The notes under the pieces: generated by a model
The model's database searches: none
What the model was told of the DNA's origin: nothing
What the model saw: the letters and a program-made list of their open reading frames with translations, nothing else
Assembly (NCBI GenBank): GCA_002425705.1
Contig: DIMT01000010.1
Coordinates: 27,023-91,022, forward strand
From: Firmicutes bacterium UBA5559
GTDB lineage: Bacteria; Bacillota; Clostridia; Peptostreptococcales; Anaerovoracaceae
DNA: 64,000 nt
Direction: 5' to 3'
Program-made: the position numbers and the translations under genes
Part shown: positions 33,436-40,984 of the stretch, one piece after another
Numbering within the stretch: the stretch's first letter is position 1
Layout: each line of letters begins with the position of its first letter

Positions 33436-35256
33436 ATGACCAGGTTCACTAAAGCAAAGGAGCGCGGAATGGGAATCGTCGGAATTCAATTCCTGGAGAT
33501 TTTGTTGGTCATCCTTTGTCTGATTCTCTCCTTCGCTCTTGCCGGTTTTTTAATTTATGGCGTGTATTTTCCTTTTGGAATTCAGCAGGGAATCCTCTTG
33601 TCGGCCATGGTCTCAGCCATCGCGGTGGTCATACTGGCATCCTTTAAATACTTTAATTTTATGAGCTGTTCCTTCGTCAGTGCGCTGGGAAGATCCATCA
33701 GTATTGTGTTGTCCATCAATGTGGTTTTAATCCTGATCCTTTATTTCATCAGTGATGCCAGGCTTTCACCTTATTACTTCATCGTTGCTGTGGCTTTTCA
33801 GTATGCGTTCCTCTTACTGATTAAAATATTCAGCAGTTCGTTGAAGCAGAATACCTTGCAGGGGAAACGGGCTTTGGTCATCGGAAAAACATCGGAAAAA
33901 GAATGGCTGCTGGAGACGATCCGAAGGCAATGTGAGTATCAGCTGCGCTTCCTTGATGAAAGGGCCAGGAATTTTACTCCTTATATTGATTGTTCGGATT
34001 ACGTTTATTTATTGTCTTCGGCCAGCAAGGAGTATAAAAGGAGAATCATTACCTACTGTGAGCTTCAGGGCAAAAGGCTTTATATCGTTCCGGAGGTTCA
34101 TGAAATTGCCATGAGGGACTCGGAATTGACGAGGATTGGCGATATACCCCTTTTTACTATGGACCAGTTCCGCCTGACAGAAGCCCAGGCGATGATAAAA
34201 AGAATTATTGACATCTTGATTGCTCTTGTTGGTACCGTAATCACATCACCACTTCTTGTTATTTCCGGTATTTTAATCAAAGCGGAGGACGGGGGACCGG
34301 TGTTTTACCGGCAGACCCGCAGCGGTATTAATGGAAGGGAATTTGAGATATGGAAACTAAGAAGCATGAAGGTGAATGCAGAAAAAACCACGGGGTCCGT
34401 CTTTGCTTCGGAAAATGATCCCAGAATAACCAGAATAGGCAAAGTTCTGCGCCAATCCAGGATGGATGAAATCCCTCAATTTTTCAATGTGCTCTCAGGG
34501 AGCATGAGCATTGTTGGACCAAGACCGGAACGCCCTTGCTTTGTTCAGAAATTCTGCACGGAAAATCCGGAATATAATTTGAGGCTGGCTGTTAAACCAG
34601 GAATCACGGGTTTGGCCCAGGTCATGGCGAATTACACCACAACCGCAGAGAACAAGCTGAAATTCGATTTGTTTTACATTAAAAGCTATTCCCCCCTGCT
34701 GGATTTCAGAATAATGGTTAAGACAGCAGTTGTAATTTTCCGGAAAAGCCCCTCGGCGGGATTTAAAGAAGAAAAGGAAGAAAGTTGCGAAAAAGTTGAA
34801 ATTTTCGATCCGGAAGGAATTTCAGATATTGAACGAGAAGAATGCCCAGCATGTCGAGGAAGAAAAAGACGTTATAACTGGCTTAAGGTGGGCCTGACTG
34901 TTATTGGATGCGGTGTCATCGTGTTATCGGCGATTTTTATGCGTTACCATCCTTTGATGAACCAACTGAATCAGGCTTTGGTCTGGAACGATAAAGAGGT
35001 CATCAGCATTGCAGATGCGGGGGTACCGATGAGCAATGAGTCAACTATTTCCATCGTGGCCTCTGCAGCTATTACTCAACCTGTCAAACAGACGATATCC
35101 CCCCTGGGCTGGGGAGAGTCATGGGAAATGCTGGCTGGATTGATTCTCCGGCTGGAGCCTTCCGAGCTTTCAGAACTGGAAACAATGGCTGAAGATGGCT
35201 TTACGGAAGAAGAATTGGAGCGGACTGAAAAACTATTAAATATGCAGAGGAGGTGA
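33436..35256 (+). CDS. Polyprenyl glycosylphosphotransferase (WbaP/WcaJ type) with extra C-terminal membrane/helical extension
   Basis: 606 residues. Four to five N-terminal membrane segments (1-135), a Rossmann-like middle part (GKRALVIGKTS), and the catalytic PF02397 domain (about 250-445) with KRIIDILIALVGT, YRQTRSG, KLRSM, DEIPQFFNVLSGSMSIVGPRPERP and KPGITGLAQV. It starts repeat-unit synthesis by putting a sugar phosphate on undecaprenyl phosphate. Unusually about 150 residues follow: a charged stretch with C470-P-A-C473, a further membrane segment (about 484-503), and a tail ending in LEPSELSELETMAEDGFTEE-like helices. That tail is not part of the family. RBS GGGGGTGAGG. Confidence 0.9.
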   Translation: MTRFTKAKERGMGIVGIQFLEILLVILCLILSFALAGFLIYGVYFPFGIQQGILLSAMVSAIAVVILASFKYFNFMSCSFVSALGRSISIVLSINVVLILILYFISDARLSPYYFIVAVAFQYAFLLLIKIFSSSLKQNTLQGKRALVIGKTSEKEWLLETIRRQCEYQLRFLDERARNFTPYIDCSDYVYLLSSASKEYKRRIITYCELQGKRLYIVPEVHEIAMRDSELTRIGDIPLFTMDQFRLTEAQAMIKRIIDILIALVGTVITSPLLVISGILIKAEDGGPVFYRQTRSGINGREFEIWKLRSMKVNAEKTTGSVFASENDPRITRIGKVLRQSRMDEIPQFFNVLSGSMSIVGPRPERPCFVQKFCTENPEYNLRLAVKPGITGLAQVMANYTTTAENKLKFDLFYIKSYSPLLDFRIMVKTAVVIFRKSPSAGFKEEKEESCEKVEIFDPEGISDIEREECPACRGRKRRYNWLKVGLTVIGCGVIVLSAIFMRYHPLMNQLNQALVWNDKEVISIADAGVPMSNESTISIVASAAITQPVKQTISPLGWGESWEMLAGLILRLEPSELSELETMAEDGFTEEELERTEKLLNMQRR

Positions 35257-35260
35257 GGGA

Positions 35261-35302
35261 ATGGCCGTTGTAAAAGTTATCGAGTCTGCATTGGAACAAT
35301 AA
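35261..35302 (+). CDS. 13-codon open frame with near-perfect Shine-Dalgarno
   Basis: AGGAGGTGA (35248-35256) overlaps the stop of the glycosylphosphotransferase gene and is well spaced to ATG 35261. The frame reads MAVVKVIESALEQ and stops directly before a terminator. The first eight residues resemble dodecin N-termini (MxVVKVIE), so it may be a truncated remnant, or a leader/micro-peptide. Expression is not shown. Confidence 0.35.
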   Translation: MAVVKVIESALEQ

Positions 35303-35340
35303 AAAACCTTCGAAGGAAGTTATCCATCGAAGGTTTTTTT
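35301..35340. terminator. Bidirectional terminator between the glycosylphosphotransferase gene and tRNA-Arg
   Basis: AAAAAACCTTCGA pairs with TCGAAGGTTTTTT around a 13-base loop. T runs on both strands allow it to end transcription from the left operon and from the minus-strand tRNA. Confidence 0.9.
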
Positions 35341-35415
35341 GGTGAGGCGTGAGAGACTCGAACTCCCGACCGACAGATTCGAAGTCTGCGACTCTATCCA
35401 CTGAGCTAACGCCCC
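35340..35415 (-). tRNA. tRNA-Arg (anticodon UCG)
   Basis: On the minus strand, 76 nt with CCA encoded. Acceptor GGGGCGT/ACGCCTC (one G-U), D arm GCTCAGTGGATAGAGT, anticodon stem-loop GCAGA-CTTCGAA-TCTGT giving UCG, and T arm GGGAG-TTCGAGT-CTCTC. It reads CGN arginine codons. Confidence 0.93.
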
Positions 35416-35558
35416 TAATCGATTCAGCTTTTTAATAATACCAAAGTTTTCCGATAAATGCAAGTGGAAAATTAGCTTTTAAAGAAATTTACATTCCATT
35501 CAAGACTCAAAAATAGTATAATAATGAAGTCAGAGTTTTGGAAATACAGGGGGACACC

Positions 35559-36896
35559 ATGAAAAACAGAAAATCCATTTATAATAGATATACCGCCTTT
35601 ATCCTTGCGTTTGCCTTGTTGATTACCGGGTTCGGATCGGTACAGGAGGCATTTGGAACTACCGGATCTGCCATCCTTCCAGGAAATCAGATCATCTTCA
35701 CATCAGATGAAATCAGCAGGGGGCTGGACTTTTGCAGGCAGTATCCGGTGACGGTAAACCTCCAGGGGAAGCCGGTGGCTACGAAAGCCTCGGAGGTGCC
35801 TCCTGTTATCATCGGAGAGCGGACCCTGATTCCTGCCCGGGCATTTTTTGAAACTATTGGAGCCCTGGTTTCCTGGGACGAGGACGCTCGGAAAGTGTCT
35901 ATCGTGGATGGAAAAACCACCATTGAGCTTACCATCGACAGCACCAGAACTTTAGTCAACGGGAAGGAAGCTCTGCTGGATGTGCCGGCCATGATCATCG
36001 ATCACGATGGGGATGGATATGGCAGCACCATGCTGCCGCTGCGTTTTGTCAGCGAAGGTTTGGGCTATAAAGTGTCTTGGGCAGAGGACACGAGAACGGC
36101 GACCGTGGCCAGGGAAACCCCTGCGTACGAAGGAACTGACACACCGGAAGTGGATACTCCCCTTGGGAAATTAGCAGTATTGAATTCTAATGCCCGGAAA
36201 AAGCTGGTGATCATTGATATCGGTCATGGAGGCCGGGACACGGGTGCTATTGCCCGGGAGAATCAACCGGGTCAAATCTATGAAAAGGACATCAATCTTC
36301 AGGTTGGTCTGAAGTTGAAAGAGTACCTGGATTTAGCCGGGTTCCAATACCTCTTTACAAGAGAAGACGACAGCAGTCTGGCGCTTCTGGAACGGCCTGC
36401 TTTTGCCAATGAGAACAAGGGAGATATTTTTATTTCCATTCACAATAATTCTTCTGAAAAGACTGCCCCGAAAGGGACGGAAGTCTATTACTACAGCAAG
36501 ACCTACCGGGATGAATCCCAGCAGGAAGAGGCAGGCGGAACAAGCCCGTCCGGTCTGAGTTCCGTTACGGATTCCGGTGTGGAGAGCGTCACAGATGCTG
36601 CGTTGGCCCTTTTGCCCATGTTGGATGAAAAAGACCGATACGGTATCTACAGCAAGGATATTGCCAGAGCCGTCCAGAAGGAAATGGTTCAGATGCTGGG
36701 AACGGATAACCGGGGTGCCAAGGAGGGACCTAAATTGGCCGTTCTTAATAAGACCAGTATGCCTGCCATTATCGTGGAAGGAGCATTTCTTTCTAATCCG
36801 GAGGATTATGAAAGAATCATCCAGGAGGATTTCGCAGACAAATATGCCTTTGCAGTGGCAAAAGGTCTGGTGAAAGCCATGAACGAAGCCTTTTAG
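35559..36896 (+). CDS. Secreted N-acetylmuramoyl-L-alanine amidase with stalk domain
   Basis: 445 residues. A signal peptide (to about 33, VQEAFG) is followed by a CuAO-N1/stalk module (about 55-190; GERTLIPARAFFETIG and LPLRFVSEGLG) and Amidase_3 (about 220-445). Zinc/catalytic residues are all present: His in IDIGHGGRDTG, Glu in IYEKDIN, His in ISIHNNSS and the final Glu in IIVEGAFLSN. It cleaves the MurNAc-L-Ala bond of peptidoglycan. An insert of about 45 residues (DESQQEEAGG to LDEKDRYG) precedes the last strand. ATG 35559 follows AGGGGGAC. Confidence 0.92.
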   Translation: MKNRKSIYNRYTAFILAFALLITGFGSVQEAFGTTGSAILPGNQIIFTSDEISRGLDFCRQYPVTVNLQGKPVATKASEVPPVIIGERTLIPARAFFETIGALVSWDEDARKVSIVDGKTTIELTIDSTRTLVNGKEALLDVPAMIIDHDGDGYGSTMLPLRFVSEGLGYKVSWAEDTRTATVARETPAYEGTDTPEVDTPLGKLAVLNSNARKKLVIIDIGHGGRDTGAIARENQPGQIYEKDINLQVGLKLKEYLDLAGFQYLFTREDDSSLALLERPAFANENKGDIFISIHNNSSEKTAPKGTEVYYYSKTYRDESQQEEAGGTSPSGLSSVTDSGVESVTDAALALLPMLDEKDRYGIYSKDIARAVQKEMVQMLGTDNRGAKEGPKLAVLNKTSMPAIIVEGAFLSNPEDYERIIQEDFADKYAFAVAKGLVKAMNEAF

Positions 36897-36957
36897 GCAG
36901 GTAGAGCAGGAAGGATCCTTGTGACGGAGGAACTCATAGGAAAGGATAAATTGGAAG

Positions 36958-37257
36958 TTGGAATTATTGATACTATACCTGGGTCTGGCCTTTGTCGGCT
37001 ATCTGGTGGGGAATAAGTGGATGCCCCGGGGGAAAAAAGTTCCCTGGGTAACCCGAATCCAGATGATCGCCGTGGTGATTCTGATCTTTACCATGGGAGC
37101 ACGGATCGGAGCCGACAAGACTATCGCAGCCTCCCTTGGATCCATCGGATGGAATTCCCTGATTCTTACGTTGTTTACCATGACCGGCAGTGTCCTGGCG
37201 GTCTTTTTATTGCGGAACCTTTTGGGTCGGGATAAAAGGGGGATGAAGAAGAATTGA
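36958..37257 (+). CDS. lysO: LysO family transporter, N-terminal half (DUF340-type)
   Basis: 99 residues with three hydrophobic segments (LLILYLGLAFVGYLVG, MIAVVILIFTMGARIG, SLILTLFTMTGSVLAVFLL). It matches the N-terminal third of E. coli LysO (YbjE), a lysine exporter of about 299 residues encoded by one gene. Here the protein is split in two. TTG 36958 is the only standard in-frame start after an upstream stop; the ribosome site (AAGGA, 11 bases upstream) is modest. The stop overlaps the next start by 4 bases (TTGA). Confidence 0.7.
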   Translation: MELLILYLGLAFVGYLVGNKWMPRGKKVPWVTRIQMIAVVILIFTMGARIGADKTIAASLGSIGWNSLILTLFTMTGSVLAVFLLRNLLGRDKRGMKKN

Positions 37258-37847
37258 CCAGAATCATCCTGTTTTCTGTGGCAGCCGGCATGGTGTCCGG
37301 GTATGCCTTTCTTCCCGGTTGGTATATTGATATTTCAGAGCCGGTTATGATTGTGGGCTTGTCCGTGCTCCTGTTTTTTGTAGGAGTCGAACTGGGAATA
37401 GAAGGCTCCGCGGTGACTATGCTGAAAAAAGCCGGATTCAAGGTGCTTCTTTATCCGGTGGCCATCATCATCGGCACCCTGACCTTTGCAGCCCTTTCGG
37501 CCATTTTTCTTCCGGTAACAGCCCGGGAGGCAATGGCGGTGGGATCCGGGTTCGGGTGGTACACTCTGGCCCCGGTAATGCTGATGGATTATTCCTCGGA
37601 GATCAGTGCAATGTCTTTTATGCACAATGTGATGCGTGAGTTTCTGGGATTGTTGCTGATACCCCTGGTCGCCCGTTTTGTAGGCCACATAGAGACGGTC
37701 AGCCTGCCGGGAGTAGCGGCGATGGATATCTTCCTGCCCATCGTGGAAAAGGCCACCAGCAAGGATATTTTGGTCTATTCCTTTGTGACCGGCTTGGTGA
37801 TGGCCGTTGCAGTTCCAGTGCTGGTAGCATTCTTTGCCGGGATCTGA
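37254..37847 (+). CDS. lysO: LysO family transporter, C-terminal half
   Basis: 197 residues with about five membrane segments, including LSVLLFFVGVELG, EAMAVGSGFGWYTLAPVML and MSFMHNVMREFLGLLLIPL, which match the C-terminal two thirds of LysO. TTG at 37254 overlaps the preceding stop (TTGA), suggesting translational coupling so that both halves assemble into one transporter. Split forms of this family are known in Bacillota. Likely exports lysine or a toxic analogue. Confidence 0.82.
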   Translation: MTRIILFSVAAGMVSGYAFLPGWYIDISEPVMIVGLSVLLFFVGVELGIEGSAVTMLKKAGFKVLLYPVAIIIGTLTFAALSAIFLPVTAREAMAVGSGFGWYTLAPVMLMDYSSEISAMSFMHNVMREFLGLLLIPLVARFVGHIETVSLPGVAAMDIFLPIVEKATSKDILVYSFVTGLVMAVAVPVLVAFFAGI

Positions 37848-37942
37848 TAAGGGCCCTGTGGCTTCAGGTTTAGTCTTTCCCCTGAGGGGACAAAATATAA
37901 AATATATAAAATGAGTGGAAAGTGAAATAAAAGGAGAAGAAC

Positions 37943-38788
37943 ATGTCTGAAAACCAAATGAAATTTACAGGAAGTGCTGATTATGTGGTTACCAAGGAGT
38001 TGATGAATGCGGTCAACGTATCCATCGCCCTCCAAAAGCCGCTACTGATAAAAGGAGAACCGGGTACCGGAAAGACCATGCTGGCAGAATCCATTTCCCA
38101 GGCCTTGGGGATGAACCTGCTGATTTGGAACATAAAATCCACCACCAAGGCTCAGGAAGGTCTCTATGTGTATGACACGGTGCAGCGGCTCTATGACAGC
38201 CAGTTCGGAGAAGGAGACGTCTCCGACATCAGCCAGTACATCAAAATGGGGAAACTGGGAGAAGCCTTTACAGCAGACCAGCAGGTGGTGCTGCTGATTG
38301 ATGAAATCGATAAAGCGGACCTGGAATTCCCCAATGACCTGCTTTGGGAACTGGATAAAATGGAATTCTACATCAACGAGACCAAGGAAACCGTCCGGAC
38401 CAAGAGTCGTCCCATCGTCATCATCACTTCCAACGCGGAAAAGGAACTCCCTGACGCCTTCCTGAGAAGGTGCATTTTCCATTACATTGAATTCCCGGAT
38501 CGGGACAAGATGGAAGAAATCGTCCGGGTTCATTTTGATGATATTGATCGGAAACTCTTGGATCAGGCCATGGAAGCTTTTTACAAGATTCGGGATATGC
38601 GGGACATTCAGAAAAAGCCCAGCACATCGGAACTTTTGGACTGGCTTCAGGCATTGATGCTCAGCGGCATTGAAGTGGAGCGGATCGTCAGGGAAATTCC
38701 CTATGCCGGAGTCCTGCTCAAGAAGAATCAGGATATCGATACCATGTATGAAGTAAAGGAAAAGGGATATTCTCTCAAGAGGTGGTAA
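37943..38788 (+). CDS. MoxR-family AAA+ ATPase
   Basis: 281 residues. Walker A GEPGTGKT (about 38-45), Walker B LLIDEIDKAD, sensor 1 VIITSNAEKE and arginine-finger DAFLRRC. MoxR ATPases act as chaperones with a VWA-domain partner in metal-centre insertion or complex assembly. The VWA gene starts at the next base after this stop, the usual pairing. AAGGAGAAGAAC precedes the ATG. No client enzyme is evident nearby. Confidence 0.9.
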   Translation: MSENQMKFTGSADYVVTKELMNAVNVSIALQKPLLIKGEPGTGKTMLAESISQALGMNLLIWNIKSTTKAQEGLYVYDTVQRLYDSQFGEGDVSDISQYIKMGKLGEAFTADQQVVLLIDEIDKADLEFPNDLLWELDKMEFYINETKETVRTKSRPIVIITSNAEKELPDAFLRRCIFHYIEFPDRDKMEEIVRVHFDDIDRKLLDQAMEAFYKIRDMRDIQKKPSTSELLDWLQALMLSGIEVERIVREIPYAGVLLKKNQDIDTMYEVKEKGYSLKRW

Positions 38789-39982
38789 ATGTTCTTAGAT
38801 TTTTTCTATCTGCTCAGAACCAGAGGGCTGGGTATTTCTCTTAATGAGTGGCTCTCTCTGGTTGAAGCTTTGGACAAGGGTCTGGCGGGAGCCAGTCTTA
38901 CCGACTTCTATCATCTCTGCAGAAGTATACTGATAAAAAGCGAAACCGAATACGACAAATTCGATCAGGTCTTTGCTGAGTATTTTCGGGGAATCCAGAC
39001 CCCGGAGGATCTTCCCGCCGATTTCTGGGAGTGGCTTAATAATGATGTGAAGGTCCGGGATATCAACGATAAGACGGTGCTGGACCAGTTCGTTGCGGAT
39101 CTGGATGAGCTTCTTCGCCGTTTTAAAGAACGACAGGAGGAACAGAAGGAGCGTCACGACGGGGGAAACTACTGGATCGGAACGGGGGGCACCTCCACCA
39201 TGGGCCACAGCGGATACAATCCGGCTGGAATCCGGGTTGGTTCGGAAGGCCGGCACAAGACGGCGCTGCAGGTGGCAGGGGAACGGAAATTTAAGGATTT
39301 CCGACAGGACAACATCCTGGATATCCGCCAGTTTCAGATGGCATTCCGGAAACTTCGCCAGTACTCAGCCCGGATGGAAGGGGCCAAGACAGAGTTGGAC
39401 ATCGACGGAACCATCGACGAGACTTGCAACAACGCAGGAAAGCTGAAACTGGTCTTTGACAAACCCCGGAAAAACACCATCAAGCTGCTGATTCTATTTG
39501 ATTCCGACGGTTCCATGACTCCCTACAGCCGTCTGTGCAACCGGCTGTTCCAGGCGGTGAGCAAATCCAGCCATTTCAAGGACCTGAAGGTGTATTACTT
39601 CCATAACTGCATCTATGATCATCTGTACACCACCCCCTATTGCCGAAGAGGAGAATGGGTGGAAACCTCCTGGGTTCTCAACAATCTGAACAGCGAATAC
39701 AAGGTCATCTTTGTGGGGGATGGGACCATGGCTCCCTCAGAGCTGACCCATAAGGGAGGCAATTCGGTCATCGGCCTGTATAACGAAGAACCAGGCATCG
39801 AGTGGCTCCAGAAGTTCCGAAAACGATACAAACGGGCCATTTGGCTCAATCCCATCCAGGAAGCGGATTGGGATTACGTCTATGGATCCATCAGCCTGAA
39901 TATGATCCGAAAAGTATTTCCCATGTTTGAGCTGACCCTGGACGGCCTGGAAGCAGGCATCAAAAAGCTGCTGGTTAAATAA
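38789..39982 (+). CDS. VWA-domain protein, CoxE-like, partner of the MoxR ATPase
   Basis: 397 residues. The N-terminal half (FFYLLRTRGLGISLNEWLSLVEAL) is the CoxE/YehP-like helical region, and the C-terminal half (about 220-397) a VWA fold. The MIDAS motif reads LFDSDGSM, that is DxDGS rather than DxSGS, so metal coordination may differ. A Gly-rich linker (IGTGGTSTMGHSG) lies between. It begins immediately after the MoxR stop codon. Followed by a repeat element and a bidirectional terminator. Confidence 0.85.
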   Translation: MFLDFFYLLRTRGLGISLNEWLSLVEALDKGLAGASLTDFYHLCRSILIKSETEYDKFDQVFAEYFRGIQTPEDLPADFWEWLNNDVKVRDINDKTVLDQFVADLDELLRRFKERQEEQKERHDGGNYWIGTGGTSTMGHSGYNPAGIRVGSEGRHKTALQVAGERKFKDFRQDNILDIRQFQMAFRKLRQYSARMEGAKTELDIDGTIDETCNNAGKLKLVFDKPRKNTIKLLILFDSDGSMTPYSRLCNRLFQAVSKSSHFKDLKVYYFHNCIYDHLYTTPYCRRGEWVETSWVLNNLNSEYKVIFVGDGTMAPSELTHKGGNSVIGLYNEEPGIEWLQKFRKRYKRAIWLNPIQEADWDYVYGSISLNMIRKVFPMFELTLDGLEAGIKKLLVK

Positions 39983-39983
39983 A

Positions 39984-40012
39984 CCAACGGTATAAGCAGG
40001 TCTGCCAGTTGG
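39984..40012 (+). repeat. Stop-adjacent repeat, copy 1 (after the VWA gene)
   Basis: CCAACGGTATAAGCAGG followed by TCTGCCAGTTGG, beginning one base after the TAA stop. Copy 2 at 40081-40109 is its near-perfect inverse on the other strand (two mismatches), so the two could pair across the terminator between them. Confidence 0.85.
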
Positions 40013-40029
40013 TTGGTTTTCGACAAATT

Positions 40030-40075
40030 AAAAGGATCAGAACCATTGAAATCAATGGGTTCTGATCCTTTTTTA
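40030..40075. terminator. Bidirectional terminator between the VWA gene and lexA
   Basis: AAAAGGATCAGAACC and GGTTCTGATCCTTTT pair around ATTG-AAAT-CAATG, with T runs on both strands. Serves the convergent VWA and lexA genes. Confidence 0.93.
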
Positions 40076-40080
40076 TCGCG

Positions 40081-40109
40081 CCAGTTGGCAGACCTGCTTA
40101 TACCGTTGG
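40081..40109 (-). repeat. Stop-adjacent repeat, copy 2 (after lexA)
   Basis: Read on the minus strand, CCAACGGTATAAGCAGG then TCTGCCAACTGG begins immediately after the lexA TAA. It differs from copy 1 at two positions. Confidence 0.85.
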
Positions 40110-40793
40110 TTAGTTAAAGTAGCGGAATACACCCCGGACTTTGCCCAGGATGGTCACATCCTTAACCCGGATAGGTTCCATGGTGGGATTTTCCGGCTGA
40201 AGACGGATATGATCCGATTCTTTATAGAAAGTTTTGACGGTGGCTTCGCTCTCCATGCCATTGACCATGGCAACAACGATGTCTCCGTTTCGGGCAACGT
40301 TCTGCTGCTCGACGAGAATAAGGTCGCCGTCGTGGATGCCGGCTTCGATCATGCTGTCTCCCCGGACATTGAGCATGAAGTGGATCCCTTTGCTTACGTA
40401 ACGGGCGGGGACGGGAAAGGTGTCTTCCACGTTCTGATCCGCCAGGATTGGTGTTCCGGCTGCAATCCGTCCGACTACCGGGATATCGACCACCTGGGCG
40501 TTTTCTCTGGCTGTCGGCAGAGTGATTCCTGCAGGACCGGTGGTGCTGTTGGTGGAAGAAGGACTTTCTGGCAGAGAATCCGGGTCCATGATCATAAGCG
40601 CCCGGGGTTTGGAGGGATCCTTGCGGATATAACCCTTTTTTTCCAGGTTGGCGATATCCTTGTGAGTGGTGGAAGTGGACTTGATATGAAGCTCCTGACA
40701 GATTTCCCGGACCGTTGGCGGGTATCCCTTAGCCTTGATCTGATCCTTCATGTAGAGCAGTATCTTTCGTTCCCGTTCTTTTAATCCTTCCAT
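40110..40793 (-). CDS. lexA: LexA SOS repressor
   Basis: 227 residues. N-terminal winged helix (PPTVREICQELHIKSTSTTHKDIANLE), a longer than usual linker rich in Ser/Thr/Pro (71-100), and the S24 autoprotease domain: cleavage site Ala112-Gly113 in GRIAAGTP, Ser147 in GDSMIEAG and Lys187 in ATVKTFYKE. It represses DNA-damage genes and self-cleaves with RecA. AGGAGG precedes the ATG. A promoter with an overlapping SOS box lies at 40827-40865, implying autoregulation. Confidence 0.97.
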   Translation of the reverse strand: MEGLKERERKILLYMKDQIKAKGYPPTVREICQELHIKSTSTTHKDIANLEKKGYIRKDPSKPRALMIMDPDSLPESPSSTNSTTGPAGITLPTARENAQVVDIPVVGRIAAGTPILADQNVEDTFPVPARYVSKGIHFMLNVRGDSMIEAGIHDGDLILVEQQNVARNGDIVVAMVNGMESEATVKTFYKESDHIRLQPENPTMEPIRVKDVTILGKVRGVFRYFN

Positions 40794-40826
40794 GCCTTCC
40801 TCCTATTCATTCGATGACTTGTCTCC

Positions 40827-40855
40827 ATTTTAACACGACAATCAGCCAATGTAAA
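40827..40855 (-). promoter_or_regulatory. lexA promoter
   Basis: On the minus strand TTTACA (40855-40850) and TAAAAT (40832-40827) with a 17-base spacer. The -35 is overlapped by the SOS box. Confidence 0.75.
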
Positions 40856-40865
40856 CATGTGTTCC
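40852..40865 (-). promoter_or_regulatory. LexA (SOS) box
   Basis: GGAACACATGTTTA on the minus strand fits the Firmicutes box GAAC-N4-GTTC with one mismatch in the right arm. It covers the lexA -35. Confidence 0.75.
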
Positions 40866-40921
40866 TCTTTTTCTTTGCGAAAATAGAAAGTGTCTACCAA
40901 GAACCGAATCCAAAAACGAAG

Positions 40922-40947
40922 AACCCGACCGGAAAACCGGTCGGGTT
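40922..40947 (-). terminator. Terminator of the aminotransferase operon
   Basis: AACCCGACCGG and CCGGTCGGGTT form a perfect 11-bp stem around a 4-base loop; on the minus strand CTTCGTTTTT follows. Confidence 0.85.
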
Positions 40948-40951
40948 AAGT

Positions 40952-40984
40952 GCCAATTGGCAGAACTGCTTATAAGATTCGTTG
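40952..40984 (-). repeat. Stop-adjacent repeat, copy 3 (after the aminotransferase gene)
   Basis: On the minus strand CAACGAATCTTATAAGCAG, then TTCTGCCAATTGGC, begins immediately after the TAA stop. The core TATAAGCAGxTCTGCCAxxTGG is shared with copies 1 and 2. Confidence 0.75.

Noticed and set aside
5771..40026. Recurrent short motif TTCGACAA near several transcript ends (about 10541, 21569, 40019)
   Set aside because: An 8-mer is expected about twice in 64 kb on both strands by chance; the few matches are not convincing.
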